From Thermoanaerobacterium sp. RBIITD (lineage in GTDB: Bacteria; Bacillota; Thermoanaerobacteria; Thermoanaerobacterales; Thermoanaerobacteraceae): 64,000 nt of DNA. Positions 55,195-63,611 of this stretch are shown here, piece by piece (position 1 is the stretch's first letter; every line of letters begins with the position of its first letter). The notes under the pieces were generated by a model. That model did not search any database. It had not been told where the DNA came from and saw only the letters and a program-made list of their open reading frames with translations. A program made the position numbers and the translations under genes. Where the stretch lies: the NCBI RefSeq assembly GCF_900205865.1, contig NZ_LT906662.1:992001-1056000 (forward strand). The letters are read 5' to 3'.

Positions 55195-57674
55195 ATAATC
55201 TCTTTTATATCCTTAGATATAGCAACTTTAGACAACATCCTCTTTAATTTTTCATTGTCGTTTTCTTTCTTTACTGCTATCTCCAGTTCATATGGCACAG
55301 ATCCAAATTTATCTTTAATTGTCTCTATTATCAATTCTTTGATAGTATTAAGCTTTATATTTTTGTCGCGTGCGGATTCCTCTCTATCGTATAAGTCAAA
55401 ATCGATTTTTTCAATTATTGGAGTAAGCTCTCCTTTGCTCAATATGTAGACATTGTGAAGCGCCCTTGTAATCTGCACATACAGCAAGTTGCGGTCCATC
55501 AATATATCAGAGTACGTGTCTTTATCAGCATCTGCAATAATCACTATATCAAACTCTAAGCCTTTTGTTAAATATGCCGGAATTATTGATATTCCGCCTT
55601 TGTACTCCTTCATATCGTCTGATATGAGATTGACAGACATCCTTGATTTTAAATTTTCGTAAAGTCTTTCACAACCATCAACAGTCTTTGAAATTATGGC
55701 TATATTCTCTTTACCATGGTATTTTTCTTTTATTATATCAATAATTCTATCATAAATCTCCTCATCATTTTCTTTCTCAATTACAAGAGGCTTGTCACCC
55801 TTCCTCATTAAAGGCTCTGGCAAATATTCTGATGCACCGTCATTACACTTAATTAGCTCACGGGCAAACATAACTATTTCATAAGTACTTCTATAGCTTC
55901 TTTTGATATTGTATATTTTCAAGTTTTTGCTGTAATCAAATATTTTTTTAACAGTATTTATGTTGTATGTCTGTTTAAATGGCACTATCGATTGATTTAT
56001 GTCACCTACTATCGTAAATGACAAATTGTCAGAAAATAACTTTAGCGTAAATATTTCAAACGGGCTTAAGTCTTGACTCTCATCAATCGCTATATGCTTG
56101 TATTTGAAGCTATCTGTATTATTTAATAAGCTGAAAAGATAAAGTATCCCTGCAACATCTTGTTCTGTAAAGCCTTTTGATGAAAATTCCACTATTCTCT
56201 TTAATGTTTTGTCATCCAGCCTGCCTTCATTTGCCCTTTGCAATAGCTCGATATTAGTAATCAACTCTAAATAGTGTTCAATTGCATCAAATTCTTTTAT
56301 GCTATTTAGATATTCACCGACTATTATGTCAAAATGTCTTTCCATCCTATTGACGTTTTTGTCAATTTCATCTGCAAACATTGATATTTCATCATCAATA
56401 CTTTTATACCCTTCAGCTTGCTTTTTAAATAAATTTAATTGATTCAAAAGCTCTTCTTTATACTTCCCAACCACTTCTTCTTTCTTGTCTTTTAACTGAT
56501 TTTTTAAATACTCTTTAAATCTTTCAATTCTTTCGTTTAATTTATAACCTCCAAATTGTACCATAAACATATTTTGAAGATCTTTATATGTATACAATGT
56601 CTTATCGTATATTGATAAATCCCTAGTTGGTATCGCCTTTATCAATAAACTTTCAGCATATGTATTTATAATCTCTTTAAATTGAAGGCTTCCTTTTATT
56701 TTAAGGACATCTTCATATTGATTGACTTTTTCATTGCTTCTATTCAAATCATACTCAACTGGTATTTTCTCTCCTATTACTTTTTCTGCAAAGTCCTTGT
56801 ATGTGACTTGCAGTGCATTTTCCACATCTAGCTCTGGCAATGTAGTGCTTATATAATTTAGAAATAATTTATTTGGAGCAATTACTAATATATCCTCACC
56901 TTTCAAGTTATAGCTGTATATTAGATACGATATTCTGTGCAAAGCGATAGTGCTTTTCCCGCTTCCGGCACATCCTTGTATGAAAACAACTTTGCTAATG
57001 TCTTCTCTTATAATGTCATTTTGATCTTTTTGTATAGATGCAATGATATTTTTTAATTTAGTATCCGATCCTTTATTTAAAAGTTCAATGAGGTTTTTGT
57101 CTGCAATTATCTTTTCGTCTTCTTTGCTTTTACCAACAACTTCTAGATCTTGAATCCTAGTAATTTGCCCCTTTTCTATCACTATGCTTCGCTTTAAATA
57201 ACTTTTGCCTTTTATCGTCCTTAACTTTCCATTTCTATCTTTTACAACAACCTCACATGGTCCTATGCCGCCTTTATAATATACATCCCCAATTGGAGAC
57301 CGCCAATCGTATATGTTTAGATCTTCAGTATCTGTACCGAAATTGTAAGGCACTTCGCCTATGTAAATTCTCTGTATCTCATCTTCGCCATCATACTGAA
57401 AATCCATTCGTGCACTGTATGGAGAATACTTAAGCTTGTCTAGTTTTATTAAGTTATCGCTTAATAGCTGTAGATAGCTATTACTTACTTCCTCATCAGC
57501 TATTTTTTGATATAGCGGACTTTTTAAATCATTATCCTTTACCTTTTTCTGAAGTTCATCTCCTAGTCTCTTTTCCTCTTCTTTTATAGCATTTTTGACT
57601 TTGCTTAAATGACTATTCTCCTCTTTAAACCTGAGTTCGTCATCTCTATCTAAATAATCAAGATTCAACGCCAT
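55191..57674 (-). CDS. helD: HelD/UvrD-like superfamily 1 helicase fused to the BREX operon
   Basis: About 827 residues. Walker A is FIQGCAGSGKSTIALHRISY and motif II is HIAIDESQDLSPFEIFTL; motif III/IV GDINQSIVPFKQTY and the C-terminal FDIVIIADADKDTYS and LLYVQITRALHNVYIL complete a UvrD/Rep-type core. The N-terminal coiled region with KEEEKRLGDELQKKVKDND resembles HelD, a protein that strips stalled RNA polymerase from DNA, rather than a DNA-repair UvrD. The frame is open to 57734, but AGGGGAGTG before the ATG at 57674 marks the start. Its stop overlaps brxA by four bases, making it the first gene of the BREX transcript. Whether it acts in defence is inference from this coupling. Confidence 0.88.
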   Translation of the reverse strand: MALNLDYLDRDDELRFKEENSHLSKVKNAIKEEEKRLGDELQKKVKDNDLKSPLYQKIADEEVSNSYLQLLSDNLIKLDKLKYSPYSARMDFQYDGEDEIQRIYIGEVPYNFGTDTEDLNIYDWRSPIGDVYYKGGIGPCEVVVKDRNGKLRTIKGKSYLKRSIVIEKGQITRIQDLEVVGKSKEDEKIIADKNLIELLNKGSDTKLKNIIASIQKDQNDIIREDISKVVFIQGCAGSGKSTIALHRISYLIYSYNLKGEDILVIAPNKLFLNYISTTLPELDVENALQVTYKDFAEKVIGEKIPVEYDLNRSNEKVNQYEDVLKIKGSLQFKEIINTYAESLLIKAIPTRDLSIYDKTLYTYKDLQNMFMVQFGGYKLNERIERFKEYLKNQLKDKKEEVVGKYKEELLNQLNLFKKQAEGYKSIDDEISMFADEIDKNVNRMERHFDIIVGEYLNSIKEFDAIEHYLELITNIELLQRANEGRLDDKTLKRIVEFSSKGFTEQDVAGILYLFSLLNNTDSFKYKHIAIDESQDLSPFEIFTLKLFSDNLSFTIVGDINQSIVPFKQTYNINTVKKIFDYSKNLKIYNIKRSYRSTYEIVMFARELIKCNDGASEYLPEPLMRKGDKPLVIEKENDEEIYDRIIDIIKEKYHGKENIAIISKTVDGCERLYENLKSRMSVNLISDDMKEYKGGISIIPAYLTKGLEFDIVIIADADKDTYSDILMDRNLLYVQITRALHNVYILSKGELTPIIEKIDFDLYDREESARDKNIKLNTIKELIIETIKDKFGSVPYELEIAVKKENDNEKLKRMLSKVAISKDIKEIM

Positions 57675-57837
57675 CGCTTGCACTCCCCTATTACACTTAC
57701 ATACAAAATTTATACATAAAACACATCCGTTCAACTTTTATCAGTAAGTATCTACATTTATCTATTCTCCATCCATTCAAATTTTCCTGCATTCTTTGCT
57801 AATAATTTTAATTTTAACACATGTTTATAAAAGCGAA

Positions 57838-57873
57838 CTCGCAGAAATAAAGTTGCTTTAATATTTCTGCGAG
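57838..57873 (-). terminator. Hairpin after the DUF4064-like gene
   Basis: CTCGCAGAAATA and TATTTCTGCGAG form a 12-bp perfect stem with a 12-base loop, followed leftward by TTCGCTTTTAT. It separates the DUF4064-like gene from the helicase/BREX operon, whose promoter should lie between 57735 and 57837. Confidence 0.75.
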
Positions 57874-57944
57874 AGATAAAATTTATATTATATAAAAATG
57901 CAAAGATATTATTAGCATAAAAGTTATAAGCTTTTTAAATACTT

Positions 57945-58298
57945 TTATGACTTTGTACTGTCTTCTGATTCTTTTTTATTTCCAATCAAAACCAGAATTC
58001 CTCCAACAAGCGAAAGCACCATAAAGATTGCAACTAATGTCCCACCTAATATAGCACCTAAAATTGAAGAGATGATTAATAGGATGCCTACAGCTTTACT
58101 CTTTGCCCCAATAGCTATTGCTCCAAATATTACTACTAGAAATGAGAATACAACTCCACCCCAGCCAAGTCCTATTACCGTATTTGCTCCTTCTGCTTGA
58201 AATGCTGAGCCAACTCCACCTACAAGCAGTGTTGCTATAGCTGCAAATATGCTTATAACCCCTGCTATCAATGAAATAATACCGCCTGCTTTTTTCAT
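57945..58298 (-). CDS. DUF4064-like small membrane protein
   Basis: A 117-residue protein with about four membrane segments, glycine-rich (GGIISLIAGVISIFAAIATL at the N-terminus, SSILGAILGGTLVAIFMVLS later), and a short charged tail KKESEDSTKS. This composition fits the DUF4064 family of Firmicutes, function unknown. It lies between the broken NERD gene and the BREX operon, in the same direction, with its own GGGAGATC ribosome site. A role in defence is not supported beyond position. Confidence 0.6.
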   Translation of the reverse strand: MKKAGGIISLIAGVISIFAAIATLLVGGVGSAFQAEGANTVIGLGWGGVVFSFLVVIFGAIAIGAKSKAVGILLIISSILGAILGGTLVAIFMVLSLVGGILVLIGNKKESEDSTKS

Positions 58299-58411
58299 AT
58301 AGATCTCCCTTTCTTTATATGATTATAATAGAATCATTAGGTTGCAATTATTTTATTTGCATATTAATCTTATCACAATGGCTTTCCATGTTGCGTCAGA
58401 AAATGCTTAAA

Positions 58412-58445
58412 ATAAAAAATGTGGCAAAGATACCTAAGCCACATT
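58412..58445 (-). terminator. Terminator of the NERD-domain gene
   Basis: AATGTGGC (58418-58425) and GCCACATT (58438-58445) pair perfectly; read leftward the stem is followed by TTTTTTATTTT. Confidence 0.85.
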
Positions 58446-58507
58446 AATCACATTATCTCTTTAGTTTTTAATTTTGGTTTTTGAAAATTTCTTAAAAATA
58501 CGCATAA

Positions 58508-59419
58508 TTATCTAGAATAATAAAAGAACCATACATCTTTTTCTTTTTTATCTTGCCTTATATCACTTATTGCATAATTTTGATTTTTATATTCAGCAGC
58601 AACTTTTTCAGCATCTTCTTTTGCATCTTTAATTCTTATATACATTTTGCCATTTGAATTTTTACCTTGAAACAGTTGATAATCATTTCTTTCTTTAGAA
58701 TGTTTTTTATTCCACTCTTCATGGCCCAATGGTTTTGCCTTTTTAATAGCTTCTATAATTTTATTAATTTGTTCTTCCGAAATATTATCACCTTTAATTT
58801 TTTTTATTTCACCAACTGCCTCCATACCACCTATAACCACTGGCATATTGCAGTTTTCTGCTTTAACCCATTTTGCTCGTTTAAACACCACAATAGGATA
58901 TATATTTTCTTTCACTTTCTCGTAAATTTCAGGTAAATTTTCTTCCAACCATTTTTTAAATAATTTAATATGTCTCTAATTTTGCTTAGTAGGGCTTTTA
59001 ACTTCGACCCACTTATTGCCTTGTCTCATTCTCCACTTATTTTTTAAGCCTAAAAATACACCATCCCATGATTTTGTCTCTAATACAAATATCCCATTAG
59101 AATTAAGTACAAGATGAACAATCTGTATAAAATCATCAGGCACAGGCTCTAAAACAAGGTCATTTACTATTACTGCATCACTTGGAAGCCAGAAATGCAA
59201 AGCCCAGCTTACTGAATTTTCGCCTGAATTCCCCTGCTCTTTCTCTGAATCGCGTCTCCATGTATATGCAATATCTGCAATAGGTTCTAATAGCCATCCA
59301 AAAAAGCCTTCACTAATTTTATCCAGATGTTTCTGCTTTTCTTTTTCCATTTTTTCTTTAATCTTTTGATAAAAAATTTCCTTAACTTCTTCATCTTGTT
59401 CTACAAAACTGGCAAACAT
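58508..59419 (-). pseudogene. NERD-domain (nuclease-related) protein interrupted by an amber codon
   Basis: Two consecutive open stretches in the same frame (59419-58976 and 58973-58508) are separated by a single TAG at 58976-58978. The first part contains SGENSVSWALHFWLPSDAVI and FVLETKSWDGVFLG, the NERD domain with its (D/E)...ExK-like catalytic ETK. The text around the stop reads KSPTKQN-stop-RHIKLFKKW, matching the expected run of NERD proteins, so a sense codon such as AAG was probably mutated to TAG. The second part could still be started at a TTG nine codons later, but has no ribosome site. Intact length would be 302 residues. NERD proteins occur widely in defence islands; function unknown. 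Confidence 0.72.
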
Positions 59420-59579
59420 GTCACTCCCCCTTTATTTTTAATTCTATAAGCAGTAAATGCAATAATAAAAATGCAAATTCTTGTAGGAAGTGTTTAATTT
59501 TTGTCTATTTATTAATAATTCTATGTAAATTTGTAATTTCCTTCTATTACTTTAAAGTAATAATAAAGCAATAAACGAA

Positions 59580-60377
59580 CTATATTCCTCCTTGCCACAT
59601 GCTGTACTTTACTCTGCTTAAGTCTTCACCATCTTCAGGCTTTCTAAATACAAATAAATGCTCATGCATTATTAAATAAAAATTGTATTTTTCTACTTGA
59701 CTTCTCCAATATGGTGTTGATTTGCAATTATGTTGTACCTTTATAATATCTTCCTTCAATATAAAACCATTTTTTAGAAAAAGTTGCATTACATAAAAAG
59801 CCAATGGAACATAATGTCCGCTTTTTCTAGTGTCACCTATTAATATTGCACAATACCTATTATTCTTTAAAACCCTAAAAAGCTCTAAAACACCCTTTTC
59901 TAACTCACTTAAAAATTTCTTTATTCCTGAAATATTTGATAAATCACCATCTATATTACCATTTGAATATTTTATAATATTTAGATATGGAGGATGCGTT
60001 ATAATTAAATCAATACTGTTGTCATCGATTCCTTTAAGATTTCTAATATCACCTATTTTTACAACAGGTTCAAATTTATATTTACCACTAAAATTAGCAC
60101 CGAAATTCAAATTTCGTTTTGTAATATCGATTGCATCAGGATTAATATCAAAACCAATTCCTCTCCTATTCAATAATTTTGCTTCTACCAAAGTAGTACC
60201 ACTTCCAACCATGGGATCTAATACAACATCATTTTCTTTTGAATAGCGCAATATAATATTTCTTGGAACTTGCGGTGCAAAATTTCCTCTGTATTTACCG
60301 CTATGAGTTGCCCAATCTCCTCTTTCCGGAAATGACCAAACAGTTGTTATTTCTTTCTTGAAATTTATATCCTCCAT
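59580..60377 (-). CDS. DNA N4/N6 methyltransferase, second methylase of the DpnII-type operon
   Basis: A 265-residue methylase. The SAM motif (VLDPMVGSGTTLVEAKLL) precedes the catalytic motif (LIITHPPYLN), a gamma-like order without an obvious large target-recognition domain. This is unlike DpnA, whose DPPY precedes its SAM motif, so it is not a direct DpnA relative even though it fills the same place. It overlaps the restriction gene by 13 bases at its start (60377), so the two are cotranslated. It could methylate the same GATC site, another strand form, or a different base; the sequence does not say. HPPY in place of DPPY/SPPY is a slightly unusual catalytic box. Confidence 0.85.
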   Translation of the reverse strand: MEDINFKKEITTVWSFPERGDWATHSGKYRGNFAPQVPRNIILRYSKENDVVLDPMVGSGTTLVEAKLLNRRGIGFDINPDAIDITKRNLNFGANFSGKYKFEPVVKIGDIRNLKGIDDNSIDLIITHPPYLNIIKYSNGNIDGDLSNISGIKKFLSELEKGVLELFRVLKNNRYCAILIGDTRKSGHYVPLAFYVMQLFLKNGFILKEDIIKVQHNCKSTPYWRSQVEKYNFYLIMHEHLFVFRKPEDGEDLSRVKYSMWQGGI

Positions 60378-61288
60378 AAGATTTCCTCCAATAACCCTTG
60401 GCGTACAAAGTGAAGATTTAATAGATAATTAACTTTTTCAAAGCCTTTATGCAACTGACTCTTTTGTCCTCTCCAACCAATTCCATCGGTTATCCAGATG
60501 AATTCAAAGCCATTTTCTTTTAATTCATTTTGCCTTTCTATATAAGAATCAACTATTTCTTGAGGTTTTGAACCAGTCCCCGAATAAAAATTGACTTCTA
60601 TATTTATAACTTTATTGCCATTTTTTATTATAATAAAATCAGCTTTTCTATTTTTAATTGAAGAATTTACATATATGTTATAATTATCGTCTAAGTACTG
60701 AAACTTTTTTTGAAATAATATATCAAAAGAACTTTTTCCCTTAGATGCTATTTTCTCAATCATCGGTTTTAACATCAATTCCATAGCATCTCCACTTCTG
60801 TTTTTACGTGCATTGGTATCCATACCAACTTCGACACCTAGCACGTAATCTTGTACACTTTTTGAAGATAATTCAAGAAAAAATCTCTTTAAACCAGTTT
60901 TTTCAAAGAACTCAACAATATCGTCAATATCTGTGTTTGTCAAAGTCTTTTTATTAAAATCATAATGAACAATGTTAAAATTCTTATCAATAAAATCATC
61001 AATAACTGTCAGCTTTTGTTTTCGTATTGCTAATAAAATTGGAATAGTAGGAAGAACTTGAGGATAATTTGACAAAATTTTTCTTAAATCGTCATCAAAT
61101 TGCTTATTCCCAATTAATGTGTTTAAAATATTAAACTCAATCTTATACTTATCAACGTGTCTTTTTACTTTGTCCCAATCCACAAAAAATTTATAATTCC
61201 TATTTGTGTCAACCAATGTATTGTGAAATTTTTCTATAACATCTTCTAAATTTTTCATTCCTAAAAAATCAAAATAGATTGAATCCAT
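60365..61288 (-). CDS. dpnB: DpnII-type restriction endonuclease (GATC)
   Basis: A 307-residue DpnII-family endonuclease, full length. Diagnostic segments are VGMDTNARKNRSGDAMELML, the nuclease core NRKADFIIIKNGNKVINIEV (acidic D...ExN-type metal site) and GSKPQEIVDSYIERQNELK with FEFIWITDGIGW. Members cut unmethylated GATC. The gene lies between the Dam-type methylase and the second methylase, in one leftward operon. The family match is strong; the site specificity is inferred from family and from the linked Dam methylase. Confidence 0.93.
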   Translation of the reverse strand: MDSIYFDFLGMKNLEDVIEKFHNTLVDTNRNYKFFVDWDKVKRHVDKYKIEFNILNTLIGNKQFDDDLRKILSNYPQVLPTIPILLAIRKQKLTVIDDFIDKNFNIVHYDFNKKTLTNTDIDDIVEFFEKTGLKRFFLELSSKSVQDYVLGVEVGMDTNARKNRSGDAMELMLKPMIEKIASKGKSSFDILFQKKFQYLDDNYNIYVNSSIKNRKADFIIIKNGNKVINIEVNFYSGTGSKPQEIVDSYIERQNELKENGFEFIWITDGIGWRGQKSQLHKGFEKVNYLLNLHFVRQGLLEEILWRI

Positions 61289-61307
61289 ATAAATCCCCCT
61301 AATAATA

Positions 61308-62267
61308 TTAAAAATTCCTAATTATAAGCTCATTAATTGCTCCCCGTCCATTACCTTTGCTATTAATGTATCTTTTTGCACTAACTCTTTCGATGATAAA
61401 CTCAGAATATAACTTATCAAAAAAATCATCATCTTTATCAATGTTTTTAGGATCTGAATTGCTTAATATTAAATAAGCTCCTTTTTTATCCATCTCTTTA
61501 AAAAACTCAGATAATCTTACTTGATCACAATCATCAAATCCAGATTCATTGTATGATGTGAAATTTGAAGTCGAACTTAAAGGCCGATACGGTGGATCAA
61601 GATATAAAAGGCTACCTTTTTTTACATATTTTTTTGACTCTTCGAAATCTGCACATATTATTTCTGTGTCTATTAATGCTTTACTGACCTCATATAAATT
61701 TTCTTTATCACAAATTTTAGGCTTATTATATTTGCCAAAAGGCACATTAAAATTCCCATTTTTATTTAATCTATATAAGCCATTAAAGCAAGTTTTATTT
61801 AAAAAAATCAAGTAAGAAGCTCTTTTTATCCAATCAGAATTATACATAAAATAATCAAATGTATCTTTTTGAGTGTTATACTCTTCTCTAACATTGTAAT
61901 AAAATTTTTTTCTTTCTTCATCTGATAATTGTAAATATTTGCGTTCAATATTTTCCAATTCGAATATTAAATCTTCTACATTATTTTGTACAGCTGTATA
62001 TCCCACAATTAACTCTTTATTTGAATCTATCAAAAAAGATTCTTTTACGTTATAATTATTTTTTAAAAAAAAGAAAAAGGCTCCTCCACCTACAAAAGGT
62101 TCAATATAACTTTCTATCTCACGTTTCTGTATTATTGGTAATGGTAATCTACTATTTAGCTCGTTTAAAAGTTGAGTTTTGCCTCCAGCCCATTTTAAAA
62201 ATGGTTTTGCATTAACCATAACACATTTCTTATTATCAATGCCATTTATTACAAGTTGCTCATTCAT
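61308..62267 (-). CDS. dpnM: Dam-type adenine methyltransferase (DpnM-like, D12 class)
   Basis: About 319 residues. Motif I is KPFLKWAGGKTQLLNEL, the catalytic box is LLYLDPPYRPLSSTSNFTSY, and FVGGGAFFFFL lies between, in the alpha-class order of Dam/DpnM enzymes, which methylate the adenine of GATC. It protects the cell from the following DpnII enzyme and comes first in the operon, as expected for safe establishment. The frame extends to 62288; GGATGGGAT favours the ATG at 62267, though an ATG 16 codons later, directly before NAKPFLKWAGG, is possible. A promoter and a tandem palindrome array precede it. Confidence 0.94.
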   Translation of the reverse strand: MNEQLVINGIDNKKCVMVNAKPFLKWAGGKTQLLNELNSRLPLPIIQKREIESYIEPFVGGGAFFFFLKNNYNVKESFLIDSNKELIVGYTAVQNNVEDLIFELENIERKYLQLSDEERKKFYYNVREEYNTQKDTFDYFMYNSDWIKRASYLIFLNKTCFNGLYRLNKNGNFNVPFGKYNKPKICDKENLYEVSKALIDTEIICADFEESKKYVKKGSLLYLDPPYRPLSSTSNFTSYNESGFDDCDQVRLSEFFKEMDKKGAYLILSNSDPKNIDKDDDFFDKLYSEFIIERVSAKRYINSKGNGRGAINELIIRNF

Positions 62268-62311
62268 TATAAAATCCCATCCATCCACTAAGTCACAATT
62301 TTTCTTTTTTA

Positions 62312-62339
62312 ATTATACCATCAAATAAATTTTATTCAA
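62312..62339 (-). promoter_or_regulatory. Promoter of the DpnII-type operon
   Basis: On the minus strand TTGAAT (62334-62339) and TATAAT (62312-62317) are 16 bp apart, some 45 bp before the methylase start. Confidence 0.75.
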
Positions 62340-62351
62340 AAAAATATCAAT

Positions 62352-62395
62352 TAACTTGTGAGTTATTAACTTTAAAGTTAGTAACTCATAAGTTA
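62352..62395. promoter_or_regulatory. Three tandem 14-bp palindromes at 15-bp period
   Basis: TAACTTGTGAGTTA (62352-62365), TAACTTTAAAGTTA (62367-62380) and TAACTCATAAGTTA (62382-62395) share TAACT-N4-AGTTA, separated by exactly one base. The array starts 12 bp upstream of the -35 box of the restriction-modification operon, so it looks like a multi-dimer binding site, more likely for an activator than a repressor. Confidence 0.85.
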
Positions 62396-62444
62396 ACAAA
62401 TTACACTTGCTTATAGAAATATTTTTATAAAACCAAATAGACTA

Positions 62445-62855
62445 TCACGTAAAAGACGGAAATATTTTGTCTTTACTAGCTCTGCCTGTCAAAATGTACC
62501 TCTCTAGCTCGTCTATGTTATAGTTCCTCTGAGAATATGAATTAAAATAGTTCCGCGGTACTTCATAATTAGTTTTTTTATTCTGCGTGCTTTCTATTTG
62601 TGAAAACAATTCTTTTTCTTTTACATAATTTTCTGCAACTTTATTTAGAAATTTTGCAGGGTACTTAATCTCTTTTCCCTTCATCCTTGATAAGCAAACT
62701 TTTATATCGTCGTCATTCAATTTGTACTTGCTTTTTATAGCATCAATTATGGCGCTTGATATTATGCTTTCGTTTTTTGATTTAGTAAAATTTGATACTT
62801 CATTTTTTGATTGCCCTATTTTATTGTATTTTTCTGCCTCTTCCTTGAGCTTCAC
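62445..62855 (-). pseudogene. C-terminal remnant of a replication-protein-like gene
   Basis: 136 codons, charged and lysine-rich, containing KGKEIKYPAKFLNKVAENYV and ending RNYNIDELERYILTGRASKD plus a short tail. The form, with a tail of aromatic-arginine followed by DELE, recalls the C-termini of DnaD-like or plasmid/phage replication initiators, which I can only suggest. The nominal start is a GTG without a ribosome site, and the protein-like frame continues further upstream (FNTLESVPSYVKL) until it meets the end of the GNAT gene. It is therefore most likely a fragment of a longer gene, joined to the GNAT gene by rearrangement. Confidence 0.5.
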
Positions 62856-62880
62856 ATACGATGGTACACTTTCTAACGTA

Positions 62881-63447
62881 TTAAAAATTTTTTTCGCTTA
62901 CGATTTTTTTGATATAGACTGATTCATATTCGTCTTCCAATATGTCCATTATTATCTCATCGTATTTTTCTCCTGCTATTGTTTTTGCTTCTCTTATCCT
63001 CCCTGCCTCTTTGAAGCCAACTTTTTTGTAGCAAGATATAGCCGGTTTATTGTAAGAATAAACTCTTAAATAAATATTGTGCATATTAAGAATGCTGAAT
63101 CCAAAATCAAGTGCTAGATTAAGTGCCTCCTGACCATAACCCTTGCTCCAATATTCTTTATTGCCTATAAATAATCCTACTTCAGCAACTCTATTTATGT
63201 AATCTAGTTTAGGAAAGCCTAGATTGCCTATAAGCTCGTCTGTCTTAATGTCTACTATCGCAAAATTGTATTCTCTCGATAATGTTTCTAAAACTTCTTT
63301 TTCTTTAGATGAAGTGATCATTTTTGATGCGAATAACATTCCAGCCGCAACTTCCATGTCGTTTACCCATTCTGTGTACTTTTCGTAGTCATCGACATTC
63401 ATAGGCGATAAGTAACACTTTTCTCCTATTAATTTCTTGTAATACAT
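62881..63447 (-). CDS. GNAT-family N-acetyltransferase (RimJ/RimL type)
   Basis: A 188-residue acetyltransferase. It begins MYYKKLIGEKCYLSPMNVDD, has the acetyl-CoA loop region GLFIGNKEYWSKGYGQEALN with Q/RxxGxG/A-like YGQEA, and ends with AISCYKKVGFKEAGRIREAK, the common C-terminal motif of RimJ/RimL-like proteins. Substrates range from ribosomal-protein N-termini to polyamines and cannot be set here. GGGGGAGAT precedes the ATG. It sits outside the defence island proper, divergent from the germination gene. Confidence 0.9.
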   Translation of the reverse strand: MYYKKLIGEKCYLSPMNVDDYEKYTEWVNDMEVAAGMLFASKMITSSKEKEVLETLSREYNFAIVDIKTDELIGNLGFPKLDYINRVAEVGLFIGNKEYWSKGYGQEALNLALDFGFSILNMHNIYLRVYSYNKPAISCYKKVGFKEAGRIREAKTIAGEKYDEIIMDILEDEYESVYIKKIVSEKNF

Positions 63448-63611
63448 GTATATCTCCCCCAGTCAAATGTAATATTAATACAATTTTATTTTTTCAAACT
63501 CCATATGTCAAGAAATTTCTATCATGCAAATATCTTTACAAATCTTCGAATAATTTGTAATTAACATTTAAAACTAATAATGTCAGTATTGAAATGTGAG
63601 GATGTAAGCAT

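Noticed and set aside
62021-62215. Plus-strand frame opposite the Dam-type methylase
   Set aside because: Shadow of a conserved gene with no start signals.
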